Shown in pieces: positions 7,555 through 17,354 of a stretch of DNA of 64,000 bases. The notes below the pieces were generated by a model. The model searched no databases. It was not told the DNA's origin and saw nothing but the letters and a program-made list of their open reading frames with translations. Position 1 is the stretch's first letter. Every line of letters begins with the position of its first letter. The position numbers and the translations under genes are program-made. This DNA comes from Clostridium sp. Ade.TY (GTDB lineage Bacteria > Bacillota > Clostridia > Clostridiales > Clostridiaceae), in assembly GCF_000498355.1 (NCBI RefSeq), contig NZ_AVSV01000003.1:1-64000 (forward strand). Reading direction: 5' to 3'.

Positions 7555-9798
7555 ATGGAAAAAATTATTGGCTTTGTTGAAGCGATTGTTTTTAGAGGAG
7601 AAGATACTGGTTATACAGTTGCAAAAATAAATATGAATAATGAGACCATAACAGCTGTTGGAACAGTACCGTTTATGAAAGAAGGTCAAAATGTAAAGAT
7701 AGAAGGTGACTGGATAGTTCATAAGCAGTTTGGTAAACAATTTAAAATAGAAGAATTTGAAGAAATACTTCCAACTTCAGTAGAAGCTATAGAAAAATAT
7801 TTAAGTGCAGGAATAATATATGGAATAGGTCCTGTAACTGCTAAAAAGATAGTTAAGCATTTTGGCGAAGAAACTTTTGAAATTTTAGAAAACAATATAG
7901 AAAGACTTATGGAAATAGAGGGTATAGGACAAAAGAAATTTAGAATTATATATGAATCATATATAGAACAAAAAGATTTAAAAGATATAATAATGTTTTT
8001 TCAGTCACATGGAGTAACAAACAATCAATGTATAAAAATATATAAAAAATTTGGTCCAGATGCCAGGAAAATAGTTTCAGATAATCCGTACATATTATGC
8101 AAAGAAATATCAGGGATTGGTTTTAAGACAGCAGATAAAATTGCTATGAGTTTAGGTATAGAGGCTGAATCGCCATTTAGAGTGAAAAGTGGAATTGAGT
8201 ATGTAATAAATAAGTTTTGTGCATCAGGAAATACATATATGCCTAAGGATAAATTAATTAAAGATTCTTGTGATACATTAGTTGTTAAAGAAAGTATAGT
8301 AGAGGAAAATATATATAATTCAGTTCTTGAAAATAGAATTATAGCAGAAAAAATAAATGAAGAAGAAGCAGTATTTACATTACCGTATTATTATTGTGAA
8401 CTTGGAATAACTAATAAAATAGTTACTCTTGGTATAGAAAATTTTCGAACTATAAACACTGATGTTGAATATGAAATAGAGTTATTTGAAAAGAAATATA
8501 ATATAGAACTTGCTAAATCTCAAAAAGAAGCAATAGTTGCAGCTTTTTCAGAGGGAATAGAAATAATAACTGGTGGACCAGGTACAGGTAAAACCACAAT
8601 AATAAAATGTATATTAGATATATATGAGAAAAATGGTATGAAGGTTTTACTTGGAGCACCTACAGGAAGAGCTGCAAAGAGAATGAGTGAGTCTACAGGA
8701 AGAGAAGCAAAAACTATACATAGACTACTTGATATGGGAGTGCAAGGAGATGATGAGGATGATAAGTCAGTATTTTCAAAAGGTGAATCAGATCCGCTTC
8801 AGGCAGATGTAATAATTGTAGATGAGGCATCAATGATTGATGTAATGTTAATGTATAATTTATTAAAAGCAATAAAGCTTGGAACTAGAATAATAATTGT
8901 TGGAGATGTTGATCAATTGCCATCAGTTGGTCCAGGTAATGTACTAAAAGATTTGATAAATAGTGGGCTTATAAAAGTTGTTAGATTAAAAGAAATATTT
9001 AGACAAGGTGCTGAAAGTCTAATTACAGTAAATGCACATAGAATTAATAATGGAGAAATGCCATATCTTAATAAAAAAGGAAATGATTTTTATTTCATAA
9101 AGGAAGAAAGTACTCAAAGTATATTAAATACAATTATTGATTTAATAAATAGAAGATTACCTAAATTCAATAGTAAATGGGATAGATTAAAAGATATACA
9201 AGTACTTACACCTATGAGAAAAGGAACTCTTGGAGTAAATAATGTAAATGAAAAAATTCAATCAATATTAAATCCTAAGGCAGATTATAAAAAAGAAAAG
9301 AAAGTTAAGGAAATGATATTTAGAGAAGGGGATAAAGTTATGCAAATTAAGAATAATTATTCCCTAAAATGGACGAGAATATCAGGTGAGGGAGAACCAG
9401 AAGGTGTTGGAGTTTTTAATGGTGATATGGGATTTATTGAATCTATAGATGAAGAAGAAAAAATAATAACAGTAATTTTTGATGATGAAAGAAGAGTTAA
9501 ATATGACTATGTGTATTTAGATGAATTAGAGTTAGCTTATGCTATAACAATTCATAAAAGCCAAGGAAGTGAATTTAAAGTAGTTATATTACCTTCATTT
9601 ATGGGATCTCCTGTTCTTATGAATAGAAATCTTTTGTACACTGGAATAACAAGAGCAAAGGAACTTGTTGTAGTTGTAGGCATGCCAAAAGGGTTGAAAT
9701 TTATGGTAAGTAATACAAAGAGTATGGATAGATATTCAGCTCTTAATTATAGAATAAAAGACATAATAGCTAACGATATCATAGAAAATGAAGATTAG
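7555..9798 (+). CDS. recD2: ATP-dependent RecD-like DNA helicase (RecD2)
   Basis: RecD2 is a 5'-3' superfamily 1 helicase that works without RecBC. The 747-residue protein has an N-terminal OB-like region, then helix-hairpin-helix motifs (YGIGPVTAKKIVKHF, GIGFKTADKIA). The helicase core follows: Walker A GGPGTGKTT near residue 340, Walker B VDEASMID near 423, and the C-terminal UvrD-like motif ITIHKSQGSEF. Length matches the RecD2/YrrC family. The start ATG has GGAG 8 nt upstream. It leads a probable operon with the ComFA-like gene and comFC. Confidence 0.94.
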   Translation: MEKIIGFVEAIVFRGEDTGYTVAKINMNNETITAVGTVPFMKEGQNVKIEGDWIVHKQFGKQFKIEEFEEILPTSVEAIEKYLSAGIIYGIGPVTAKKIVKHFGEETFEILENNIERLMEIEGIGQKKFRIIYESYIEQKDLKDIIMFFQSHGVTNNQCIKIYKKFGPDARKIVSDNPYILCKEISGIGFKTADKIAMSLGIEAESPFRVKSGIEYVINKFCASGNTYMPKDKLIKDSCDTLVVKESIVEENIYNSVLENRIIAEKINEEEAVFTLPYYYCELGITNKIVTLGIENFRTINTDVEYEIELFEKKYNIELAKSQKEAIVAAFSEGIEIITGGPGTGKTTIIKCILDIYEKNGMKVLLGAPTGRAAKRMSESTGREAKTIHRLLDMGVQGDDEDDKSVFSKGESDPLQADVIIVDEASMIDVMLMYNLLKAIKLGTRIIIVGDVDQLPSVGPGNVLKDLINSGLIKVVRLKEIFRQGAESLITVNAHRINNGEMPYLNKKGNDFYFIKEESTQSILNTIIDLINRRLPKFNSKWDRLKDIQVLTPMRKGTLGVNNVNEKIQSILNPKADYKKEKKVKEMIFREGDKVMQIKNNYSLKWTRISGEGEPEGVGVFNGDMGFIESIDEEEKIITVIFDDERRVKYDYVYLDELELAYAITIHKSQGSEFKVVILPSFMGSPVLMNRNLLYTGITRAKELVVVVGMPKGLKFMVSNTKSMDRYSALNYRIKDIIANDIIENED

Positions 9799-9810
9799 AG
9801 GGTGGTCAAT

Positions 9811-10794
9811 GTGGCTAAAATTGCCGAAAAAGAAATTAGTTTTATTAATAAGAAAATAATTAATTTTTTAAACAGTAATGATGAATTATTGACTATAATA
9901 AACAAACCGCTTCATGGAAATGAAATTTTATATGATGTAATAAAAGAATCTATAGTAAATAAAAAAGGTAAAGTTTTATATTTATTTGGAGGAGATAAAG
10001 TAGATAAAAATATAATATCCTATATAAATATAAAAGAGTCATACTATACATTTACAAAAGATGACTTAGAAAATAAAAATTTAGTGTTTATGAACTTAAA
10101 ATATTTATATAACTTAAATAAGTATTATGATCTTATATTAATAGACGATATAAGCAACTATTTGAATATAACAAGAGAAAATTTTAAGTGTTTATATAAA
10201 AAATTAAAGAAGTATTGTAAAAAAATAATATTATATTCTAGTATAAATTATAGTGATATAAAACCTATATATGTAAATGATGATGAAATATTAAGAGAGC
10301 CAAGAGTAATATCAACAAGAATAGATTTAAGATATGATATACCATACATTTTATATGAATACATATTGTGGTTTAAAAATAATAACAAAAATATAGTTAT
10401 ATATGTTCCGTATAAAGAAGAAGTAGATATGGTTTATGAATATTACACAAAAAAAGTAATATTAAAAGGAACTAAAATATTAAAAGGTTCTTATAAAAAA
10501 TCAAAAAATACTGCATTAAATTTAAAAGATAAGTCAACATTTCTAATAACAAACAATATTGAAGAAATATTAGAATCCAAAAATATAAACGGAATAATAG
10601 TTATTTGTGCTGATGATAAAAATATAGATCACAAAAAAATATTATTTATGTGTGGAAAAGTTTCTTTAAATAAAGATGAATTCTCAGAAGTTATATTAGC
10701 ATGTAGAGAAGAAAATGAAGAAATTGAAATTTCTAAAAAAATAACTAGGGAGTTTAATAAGAAATTATGGAAAGAAGAATATTTAAGTTATTAG
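9811..10794 (+). CDS. Degenerate ComFA-like helicase protein
   Basis: The 327-residue product lies between recD2 and comFC, where Firmicutes usually carry comFA. It keeps a helicase-like outline: a strand-turn segment KGKVLYLFGG, a Walker-B-like YDLILIDDIS near residue 110, and a second-domain-like NIVIYVPYKEEVDMVYEYY. No Walker A lysine motif (GxGKT) is visible, the usual DEAH box is replaced by DDIS, and the zinc-binding cysteines of ComFA are missing. It has probably lost ATPase activity. It is very rich in Asn, Ile and Lys. Start: GTG 9811 is favoured over GTG 9802, because the ribosome binding site AGAGGGTGG covers the latter. The assignment rests mainly on position and weak motifs. Confidence 0.55.
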   Translation: MAKIAEKEISFINKKIINFLNSNDELLTIINKPLHGNEILYDVIKESIVNKKGKVLYLFGGDKVDKNIISYINIKESYYTFTKDDLENKNLVFMNLKYLYNLNKYYDLILIDDISNYLNITRENFKCLYKKLKKYCKKIILYSSINYSDIKPIYVNDDEILREPRVISTRIDLRYDIPYILYEYILWFKNNNKNIVIYVPYKEEVDMVYEYYTKKVILKGTKILKGSYKKSKNTALNLKDKSTFLITNNIEEILESKNINGIIVICADDKNIDHKKILFMCGKVSLNKDEFSEVILACREENEEIEISKKITREFNKKLWKEEYLSY

Positions 10795-11402
10795 AGCATT
10801 TAAAAGAAAGTATACTAGATATAATATTTGAAAGTCCCTACAGATGCATAGTATGTAATGAAGTAGAGGCAGATGGAATATGTGACGAGTGTATAAAAAC
10901 TATTCGTCTATGCACAGAAGATGAGTATTATGGATATTATAAAGGCGCACTTAAAAAGCTAATATACTTATTTAAATTTAAGAAAGATTTTTTAGCGGGT
11001 GATATATTAGTAAATATGCTAGAGACAAAAATAAAAAATATAGATAAAGATTATATATTAACTTATATACCTATAGGAAAAGAATCTATGAAAAAAAGAG
11101 GATTTAACCAGTGTGAATATATAGCTAAAAAATTATCTAAAAAATTAGATTTAGGGTATAAAGAAACAATAATACAATGCAAGGATACAAAAATTCAAAA
11201 AGAATTAAGTAGAAGTGAAAGAAGAGAAAATATAAAAGATTCTTTTAAAGTTAAAGATGTAAATTATATAAAAGGAAAGAAATTTATACTTATTGATGAT
11301 GTAGTTACAACAGGTGCAACTATTGAAGAAGGAATAAAAGTTTTAAAAGAAAATGGAGCTATTAAAATAAAAATATTGACTATTGCCAAAAGTCGTATAT
11401 AA
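10767..11402 (+). CDS. comFC: ComFC-family phosphoribosyltransferase-like protein
   Basis: ComFC/GntX proteins are needed for DNA uptake in competent bacteria, probably assisting internalisation of single-stranded DNA. The 211-residue product has an N-terminal zinc finger (CIVC, then CDEC) and a C-terminal phosphoribosyltransferase fold with the PRPP-binding motif FILIDDVVTTGATI. It overlaps the ComFA-like gene by 28 nt, so the two are translationally coupled. The promoter of the raiA RNA sits inside its last 30 nt. Confidence 0.88.
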   Translation: MERRIFKLLEHLKESILDIIFESPYRCIVCNEVEADGICDECIKTIRLCTEDEYYGYYKGALKKLIYLFKFKKDFLAGDILVNMLETKIKNIDKDYILTYIPIGKESMKKRGFNQCEYIAKKLSKKLDLGYKETIIQCKDTKIQKELSRSERRENIKDSFKVKDVNYIKGKKFILIDDVVTTGATIEEGIKVLKENGAIKIKILTIAKSRI

Positions 11403-11403
11403 T
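11376..11403 (+). promoter_or_regulatory. Promoter of raiA RNA inside the 3' end of comFC
   Basis: TTGACT (11376-11381) and a consensus TATAAT (11398-11403) are 16 nt apart. The predicted start of transcription near 11410 coincides with the 5' strand of the closing helix of the raiA RNA (11412). The promoter overlaps the last codons and stop of comFC. Confidence 0.75.
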
Positions 11404-11411
11404 ATTAATGT

Positions 11412-11617
11412 AAAGTTAGGTCTGTGGTTGAAAGTCGATGCCAGTCGCAGGCAAAACGATCCACATAAGCTAGACAAAGTTCTAGTGAGCATGGTGCGGT
11501 ATAGAAGTAAGTCCTACCAAGAAATTTACTTGAGAGGGTTAGTAGTGAGAGGTTAAATCCGGGTAGCGAAATCTCCAGTAGGCGAGTGTGGGGGCAAAAA
11601 CCAGGTCAGCTAACTTT
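11412..11617 (+). ncRNA. raiA RNA: raiA-motif structured RNA
   Basis: A GC-richer island of about 206 nt sits in a very AT-rich context. The ends pair perfectly over 8 bp: AAAGTTAG (11412-11419) with CTAACTTT (11610-11617). The interior contains short complementary segments and conserved-looking strings such as GTCTGTGGTTGAAAGTCGATG and GGTTAAATCCGGGTAGCG. Position upstream of the ribosome hibernation gene (raiA/hpf), size and sequence character match the raiA RNA motif described by comparative genomics in Firmicutes and Actinobacteria. A dedicated promoter and a strong terminator flank it, so it looks like a separate small RNA and not an hpf leader. Identification is from memory of the family, not from a covariance search. 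Confidence 0.85.
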
Positions 11618-11619
11618 GC

Positions 11620-11678
11620 TAAAAATAATCCATATTAAAGTGATGAAAAACATCATTTTAATATGGATTATTTTTTTA
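11620..11678 (+). terminator. Terminator of raiA RNA
   Basis: An unusually long, near-perfect stem of about 24 bp (11621-11644 with 11651-11674, loop of A residues) ends in a T tract. It should stop transcription of the raiA RNA before hpf. Confidence 0.92.
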
Positions 11679-11756
11679 TGAAAAAATTATGTAAAAACTA
11701 AAAAATGAAATGTAAAATAAACAAAAAAGAATTTTCAGTAAATTCAGAAAATTAAC

Positions 11757-11785
11757 TTGTCTTAACAAAATAAAAGTAGTAAAAT
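11757..11785 (+). promoter_or_regulatory. Promoter of hpf
   Basis: TTGTCT (11757-11762) and TAAAAT (11780-11785) are separated by 17 nt, downstream of the raiA RNA terminator and about 70 nt before the hpf start codon. It gives hpf its own transcript. Confidence 0.6.
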
Positions 11786-11855
11786 AAATATATAAAATAA
11801 ATAAAAATTTTAAGTCTTCTAATTGAACTTAAATGTATTGAGAGGAGCTGGACTT

Positions 11856-12383
11856 ATGAAAGTAACAGTTGTAACAAAAAACATTGAATTAACTCCTGCT
11901 TTAAAAGATATGGTAGAGAAGAAAGTTTCAAAGCTTGATAAATACTTTGAAGGTGATGTAAATGCTAAGGCTACGCTATCAGTTCAAAAGAACAGACATA
12001 GAATAGAAGTAGCTATACCTTTCAATGGGATTTTACTTAGAGCTGAGGAAATAACTGAAGATATGTATAAATCAATAGATAAGGTAGAAGACAAGTTAGA
12101 AAGACAAATAAGAAAACAAAGAACTAAACTTGCAAGAAAGCAAAATAATTCATTAAGATTCTCAGAACTTGCAGCAGATATTCATGAAGACGAACACCAA
12201 GGTGAAGTCGTAAAAACAAAAAAATTCGCTGTTAAGCCAATGGATGTTGAAGAAGCCATTTTGCAAATGGAACTTATAGGACATAATTTCTTCGTTTATA
12301 AAGATGCTGAAACTAATGAAATAAGCGTATTATACAAGAGAAAAGATGGAGATTATGGATTATTAGAACCAGAATATAAGTAA
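11856..12383 (+). CDS. hpf: Ribosome hibernation promotion factor, long form
   Basis: Long HPF dimerises 70S ribosomes into inactive 100S particles in resting cells. The 175-residue product has the N-terminal ribosome-binding S30AE domain (MKVTVVTKNIELTPALKD) and the C-terminal dimerisation domain that marks the long form (KKFAVKPMDVEEAILQMELIGHNFFVYKD). The ATG at 11856 is chosen because GAGGAG lies 9 nt upstream; an in-frame TTG at 11823 has no site. It follows the raiA RNA, which is often found beside this gene, and precedes secA with a terminator between. Confidence 0.95.
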   Translation: MKVTVVTKNIELTPALKDMVEKKVSKLDKYFEGDVNAKATLSVQKNRHRIEVAIPFNGILLRAEEITEDMYKSIDKVEDKLERQIRKQRTKLARKQNNSLRFSELAADIHEDEHQGEVVKTKKFAVKPMDVEEAILQMELIGHNFFVYKDAETNEISVLYKRKDGDYGLLEPEYK

Positions 12384-12412
12384 AACATAAAATTTAATAA
12401 GTAAATCATAGA

Positions 12413-12450
12413 CTCTATAAAGAAGGTGAAACTTCTTTATAGAGCTTTTT
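12413..12450 (+). terminator. Terminator of hpf
   Basis: A 13-bp perfect stem (CTCTATAAAGAAG and its complement) with loop GTGAAA is followed by CTTTTT. Confidence 0.9.
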
Positions 12451-12584
12451 AATTTTAAAAAATATTAATAAAAGCTTAGAAAGTTGAAATATATTAATTA
12501 AAAATGGTATAATTTATAAATGTATACTAATATATAAATAGAAAAATACTAGTACTTACTTATAGTGTTTGAAAGGATGAATAT

Positions 12585-15110
12585 ATGGGAATATTTAAAG
12601 CCTTATTTGGCTCATATAGTGAAAGAGAAGTAAAAAGAATAAAACCGTTAGTTGATAAAATAGAAAGTTTAGATTCAGCGATGGGAGCATTAAGCGATGA
12701 AGAACTTAGAGGAAAAACAGAAGAATTTAAAGAGAGATATAAAAATGGAGAGTCATTAGATGATTTACTACCTGAAGCATTTGCAGTTGTTAAAGAAGCT
12801 TCATGGAGAGTATTAAATATGAAGCATTATAGAGAGCAATTAATAGGAGGAATAGTACTTCATCAAGGTAGAATTGCAGAAATGAAAACTGGTGAAGGTA
12901 AAACATTAGTTGCAACACTTCCTGCATATTTAAATGCAATATCAGGAGATGGAGTTCATGTAATTACAGTTAATGATTACTTAGCTGCCAGAGATAGAGA
13001 GTGGATGGGTCAAGTTTATGAATTCTTAGGATTAACAACAGGCGTTATAGTTCATGATTTAAACAATAATCAAAGAAGAGAGGCATATAATGCTGATATA
13101 ACATACGGAACTAATAATGAATTTGGATTTGATTATTTAAGAGATAACATGGTTGTTTACAAAGAAGAAAGAGTTCAAAGAGGACTTAACTTTGTAATAG
13201 TGGATGAGGTTGACTCAATTCTTATAGATGAGGCTAGAACTCCTCTTATAATTTCAGGTGCTGGAGAGAAATCAACAGAGTTTTATAAAGTTGCAGATTA
13301 TTTTGTAAAAACTTTAGTTGAAGAAAAAGATTATACTATAGATGAAAAAGCAAATGCTGCTATGCTTACAGAAGAAGGTATAGAAAAAGCAGAAAAAGCA
13401 TTTAAAGTTGAAAACTATGCAGATGCTGAAAATATGCAATTACAACACTATGTAACTCAAGCATTAAAAGCTAATTATGTAATGAAACGTGATAAAGATT
13501 ATATGGTTAAAGATGGAGAAGTTATAATAGTTGATGAATTTACAGGAAGACTTATGGAAGGTAGAAGATATTCAGATGGTCTTCACCAAGCTATTGAAGC
13601 TAAAGAAGGGGTTAAAATAGCAAGAGAATCAAAAACTTTAGCGACAATAACATTCCAAAATTATTTCAGAATGTACAATAAATTATCAGGTATGACAGGT
13701 ACTGCTTTAACAGAAGAAAATGAATTTAGAGAAATTTATGGATTAGATGTTATTGTAGTTCCAACACATAGACCAATTCAAAGAGTTGATAATGATGATA
13801 TAGTATATAAAACAGCTAGTGGAAAATATAATGCTATAGTTGATGAAATAGAAAAAGCTCATGCTAAAGGTCAACCAGTACTTGTTGGTACATCAAGTAT
13901 AGAAAAATCAGAAATAATATCAGCTCTTTTAAAGAAAAAGGGAATTAAGCATAAAGTCTTAAATGCTAAATACCATGAGCAAGAAGCTGAGATTATTGCT
14001 GATGCAGGAGAAGTTGGATCAGTAACTATAGCAACAAACATGGCTGGTAGAGGTACTGATATTAAACTAGGAGAAGGTGCATTAGAAGTTGGTGGACTTA
14101 AAATAATTGGTACTGAAAGACATGAATCAAGAAGAATAGATAATCAGCTTAGAGGACGTTCAGGAAGACAAGGAGATATTGGGGAATCAACATTCTTCGT
14201 TTCATTAGAAGATGATTTAATGAGAATATTTATGTCAGAAAAAACACATGCTATGGTTGATAAGCTTGGTTTAGAAGAAGATGATGCAATTGAGAGTAAA
14301 ATAATAACAAGATCAATAGAAAGTGCTCAAAAGAAAGTTGAAGGACATAACTTTGACATAAGAAAAAATCTGTTAGGTTATGACGATGTTATGAATATGC
14401 AAAGAGAAGTCATATACAAACAAAGAAGTCAAGTTCTTGAAGGTGAAAACTTAAAAGAACAAGTTGAAGAAATGATAAAAGAAGTAATAAGTGATGCAGT
14501 TGATTCACATATTACAGGATCTGAAGATAATTATGAAAAAGAATTTAAAAATTTAATTCTTTATTTAGATGATATATGCCTTCCAGCAAATAGAATAACG
14601 ATTGATGATTTATTAGACCTTTCAAATGATGAAATAAAAGAAAAACTTACTAATATTGCATTAGAAATATATAAAGGCAAAGAAGATGAATTTGGAGAAG
14701 AAAAACTTAGAGAAATAGAAAGAGTTGTACTTCTTAAAAATGTTGATATAAAATGGATGGATCATATTGATAACATGGATCACTTAAAGCAAGGTATTGG
14801 ACTTAGAGCATTTAAGCAACAAGATCCAGTTCAAGCATATCAAGTTGAAGGTAGTGCTATGTTTGATGAAATGATCGAAGCTATAAAAATAGATACTGTT
14901 AAGTATTTATTCCATGTCCAAATGGAAAAAGCACCAGAAGAAAGAGAAAGAGTTGCTAAGGAAACACAAGCAGTTCATGCTGGTGGTGGAGAAGGAGAAA
15001 GCTCTAAAAAAAGAGAGCCAGTAAGAAAAGAAGTAACAGTTGGAAGAAATGAACCTTGCCCATGTGGAAGTGGAAAGAAATTTAAAAATTGTTGTGGTAG
15101 AGAAGTATAA
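12585..15110 (+). CDS. secA: Preprotein translocase ATPase SecA
   Basis: SecA drives protein export through SecYEG at the cytoplasmic membrane. The 841-residue chain has the usual length and order: Walker A MKTGEGKT near residue 103, the DEVDS box, the TGTA motif, the second nucleotide-binding fold ([19 protein letters not shown]), and a C-terminal zinc-binding tail with [13 protein letters not shown] for SecB/phospholipid contact. AAAGGATG precedes the ATG. It stands upstream of prfB, the same order seen in many Firmicutes. Confidence 0.97.
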   Translation: MGIFKALFGSYSEREVKRIKPLVDKIESLDSAMGALSDEELRGKTEEFKERYKNGESLDDLLPEAFAVVKEASWRVLNMKHYREQLIGGIVLHQGRIAEMKTGEGKTLVATLPAYLNAISGDGVHVITVNDYLAARDREWMGQVYEFLGLTTGVIVHDLNNNQRREAYNADITYGTNNEFGFDYLRDNMVVYKEERVQRGLNFVIVDEVDSILIDEARTPLIISGAGEKSTEFYKVADYFVKTLVEEKDYTIDEKANAAMLTEEGIEKAEKAFKVENYADAENMQLQHYVTQALKANYVMKRDKDYMVKDGEVIIVDEFTGRLMEGRRYSDGLHQAIEAKEGVKIARESKTLATITFQNYFRMYNKLSGMTGTALTEENEFREIYGLDVIVVPTHRPIQRVDNDDIVYKTASGKYNAIVDEIEKAHAKGQPVLVGTSSIEKSEIISALLKKKGIKHKVLNAKYHEQEAEIIADAGEVGSVTIATNMAGRGTDIKLGEGALEVGGLKIIGTERHESRRIDNQLRGRSGRQGDIGESTFFVSLEDDLMRIFMSEKTHAMVDKLGLEEDDAIESKIITRSIESAQKKVEGHNFDIRKNLLGYDDVMNMQREVIYKQRSQVLEGENLKEQVEEMIKEVISDAVDSHITGSEDNYEKEFKNLILYLDDICLPANRITIDDLLDLSNDEIKEKLTNIALEIYKGKEDEFGEEKLREIERVVLLKNVDIKWMDHIDNMDHLKQGIGLRAFKQQDPVQAYQVEGSAMFDEMIEAIKIDTVKYLFHVQMEKAPEERERVAKETQAVHAGGGEGESSKKREPVRKEVTVGRNEPCPCGSGKKFKNCCGREV

Positions 15111-15123
15111 AGTTTAAAATTAT

Positions 15124-15155
15124 GGGCATCGTTATTTCAAATAACGATGCTCTTT
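15124..15155 (+). terminator. Weak terminator or attenuator between secA and prfB
   Basis: A 12-bp stem (GGCATCGTTATT / AATAACGATGCT) with a tiny loop is followed by only a short T run (TCTTTAAG). It may stop part of the secA transcripts while letting others reach prfB. Confidence 0.55.
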
Positions 15156-15183
15156 AAGATTATAAAGATAGAGGTGATTTTAT

Positions 15184-16288
15184 ATGAGAATAGAACTTGA
15201 AAAAGCATTATCTAAAATGCCAAGTTTGAAGTCAAAAATAGATGAAATGAGGGCTTCACTTTGACAAGGAAGTTTTAGAGAAGCAAATTCAAGAATTAGA
15301 TCTTAAAATGCAAGAATCAGGATTTTGGGATGATATAAAAAAAGCTGAAGAAGTAACAAAAGAAAGTAAATTTTTAAAATCAAGATTAGAAAGATTTAAT
15401 TTATTAGAACGAAAAATAGAAGACATAGAAGTTTTAAATGAAATTATGGAAGAAGATGATGATGAATCAATAAATGAAATAATTTCAGAAATAAAGGAAT
15501 TAGATAAATTAGCTGAAGAATATAGAATAGAAATAATGTTATCAGGCGAATATGATAAAAATGATGTAATACTTACGCTTCATGTTGGAGTAGGTGGTAC
15601 TGATGCCAATGATTGGACGGAAATGCTTTTAAGAATGTATACAAGATGGTGTGAAAAAAAAGGATTTATAATTGAAACTCTAGATTTAATACAAGGTGAT
15701 GAAGCTGGTATAAAAAGTGTTACATTAAAAGTAAAAGGTGACTTTGCATATGGATATTTAAAAGCTGAAAAGGGAATTCATAGATTAGTTAGAATATCAC
15801 CTTATAATGCAAATGGTAAAAGACAAACATCATTTGCATCAGTTGAAGTTTTACCAGAACTTACAAAAGATCAAGATATAGATATTAGAACTGATGATTT
15901 AAAAATTGATACTTTTAGAGCAAGTGGAGCTGGTGGACAACATGTTAATAAGACTGAATCAGCAATTAGAATAACTCATATACCAACTGGAATAGTAGTT
16001 CAGTGTCAAAATGAAAGAAGCCAATTTGCCAATAAAGATACAGCAATGAACATGTTAAAATCAAAGCTTATTGAATTAAAAGATAGGGCACATAAAGAAA
16101 AAATAGAAGACTTAACAGGTGAACTTAAAGATATGGGATGGGGAAGTCAAATAAGATCATATGTATTTCATCCATATAATATGGTTAAAGATCATAGAAC
16201 TGGAGAAGAAACATCTAATGTTCAGGCAGTTATGGATGGGGAAATTGATTCATTCATAAATGCGTATTTATCAAGTGAATTAAATTAA
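15184..16288 (+). CDS. prfB: Peptide chain release factor 2 (programmed +1 frameshift)
   Basis: RF2 ends translation at UGA and UAA. The gene starts at ATG 15184 (AGAGGTGA upstream) and reads 26 codons to CTT (15259-15261) followed by an in-frame TGA (15262-15264). A +1 slip to GAC continues the frame to 16288, giving about 367 residues. This is the classical autoregulatory shift: low RF2 slows termination at its own UGA and favours the shift. AGGG lies a few nucleotides upstream as the internal Shine-Dalgarno element. The GGQ motif (SGAGGQHVNKT) and RF2-type recognition region (ISPYNANGKRQTSF) are present. A call that starts after the shift would lose about 40 residues. Confidence 0.97.
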
Positions 16289-16321
16289 ATTTTATAATTA
16301 ACTATGGAAGAAGGTATAAAG

Positions 16322-16585
16322 ATGTATAAGGAACAGTTAGAGAAAGAATATTTAAACAAAGAAATAACTTTAAAAGAATTTTGGGAAACTTTTTTTAGTG
16401 GAGTATCTTTTAAGGAATTTATTAAAGAAAATAAGATAAATGAAAAAGAAGAAATTGGTGATGAAAAAGTTATAAATTTAGAATATAAGGGTGAAAAATA
16501 TAAAGTTATACTTTATGTTGAAGAGCTTAGACTTGAAGATTTAAAAGATTGTATATGTAAAATAGAAAATATAAAAGAAATATAA
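16322..16585 (+). CDS. Hypothetical protein of 87 residues
   Basis: I do not recognise a family. The small soluble protein is rich in Glu and Lys, with a predicted helical N terminus (KEQLEKEYLNKEITLKEFWETFF) and a strand-like segment EKYKVILYVEELRLEDL. ATG 16322 is preferred because AGAAGG lies 6 nt upstream; an in-frame ATG at 16304 has none. It lies 33 nt after prfB and is probably cotranscribed, ending at the terminator at 16592. Confidence 0.6.
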   Translation: MYKEQLEKEYLNKEITLKEFWETFFSGVSFKEFIKENKINEKEEIGDEKVINLEYKGEKYKVILYVEELRLEDLKDCICKIENIKEI

Positions 16586-16591
16586 AAATTT

Positions 16592-16637
16592 AAGGTGAAA
16601 TTAAAATAATATTTTATGTATTTTAATTTCACCTTTA
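16592..16637. terminator. Bidirectional terminator
   Basis: A 17-bp stem (AAGGTGAAATTAAAATA and its complement) lies between the prfB-distal small gene and the convergent membrane hydrolase gene. Confidence 0.8.
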
Positions 16638-16664
16638 TAATTTAAAAGTTAATTTAATCAAATT

Positions 16665-17255
16665 TTAAGTTAAAGATTTAATTTTTAATAAATCTAAAAG
16701 ATTAACATCAAAAACATTTTTGCTTATAATATAAAAGCTATATATTAAAGTTAATGCTGTTAAAAATTTTAGAACTCTATTAAAATATTTTTCTCCATTG
16801 GAATTAGTTTTAATAAAGAAAATACTTATATTAGCTTTAATAGGATAAAAAAGCTCTATTCCTTCTTTAGTTAATAAATCAAGAAAAAGGTGAGATATAT
16901 ATCCTAATAAAAAGCCGTAGCACATACTTAAAACTATAATGTTATTATTGCTCGTTTTTATAAAAACTTGAAATGCAAAAAATATAATAAAAACACATAT
17001 TAGGCTATGAGTAAAACCTCTATGTCTAAATCTTCTTCCAAATAGCCTTGATATAAAAGGATGTCTTTTACTAATAAAAGAACTTTTCATATCTATATCT
17101 GGGAAAAGTGAACCAACATAAGAAGTGTAGAAAAATATTATTATAGATAATAATGCATAACCTAAATTATAATTTATTAGATATTTTGTAATAAAAGTAT
17201 TTAATGTAATAAGAGCAATAAAGAATCCTCCTGATGAATGTGTTTCTCTAGTCAT
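16665..17255 (-). CDS. YdjM/YbcI-family membrane-bound metal-dependent hydrolase
   Basis: The 196-residue protein has the PF04307 layout: an N-terminal His near residue 6, four or five hydrophobic helices, and polar metal-binding motifs LFPDID, RHRGFTHSL and HLFLDLLTKEG. In Escherichia coli and Bacillus the family is tied to the SOS regulon or is uncharacterised; the true substrate is unknown. It probably sits in the cytoplasmic membrane with its active site at the membrane face. It is transcribed separately from the M28 peptidase upstream on the same strand. Confidence 0.8.
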   Translation of the reverse strand: MTRETHSSGGFFIALITLNTFITKYLINYNLGYALLSIIIFFYTSYVGSLFPDIDMKSSFISKRHPFISRLFGRRFRHRGFTHSLICVFIIFFAFQVFIKTSNNNIIVLSMCYGFLLGYISHLFLDLLTKEGIELFYPIKANISIFFIKTNSNGEKYFNRVLKFLTALTLIYSFYIISKNVFDVNLLDLLKIKSLT

Positions 17256-17354
17256 ATCTTATAGCACCTTTTAAAATAATTAGTTAATCATAGTATACAC
17301 ATTATAGAGTTATATGCCAAGTATTCCAAAATTTATTTATAAATATTAAGTTGT

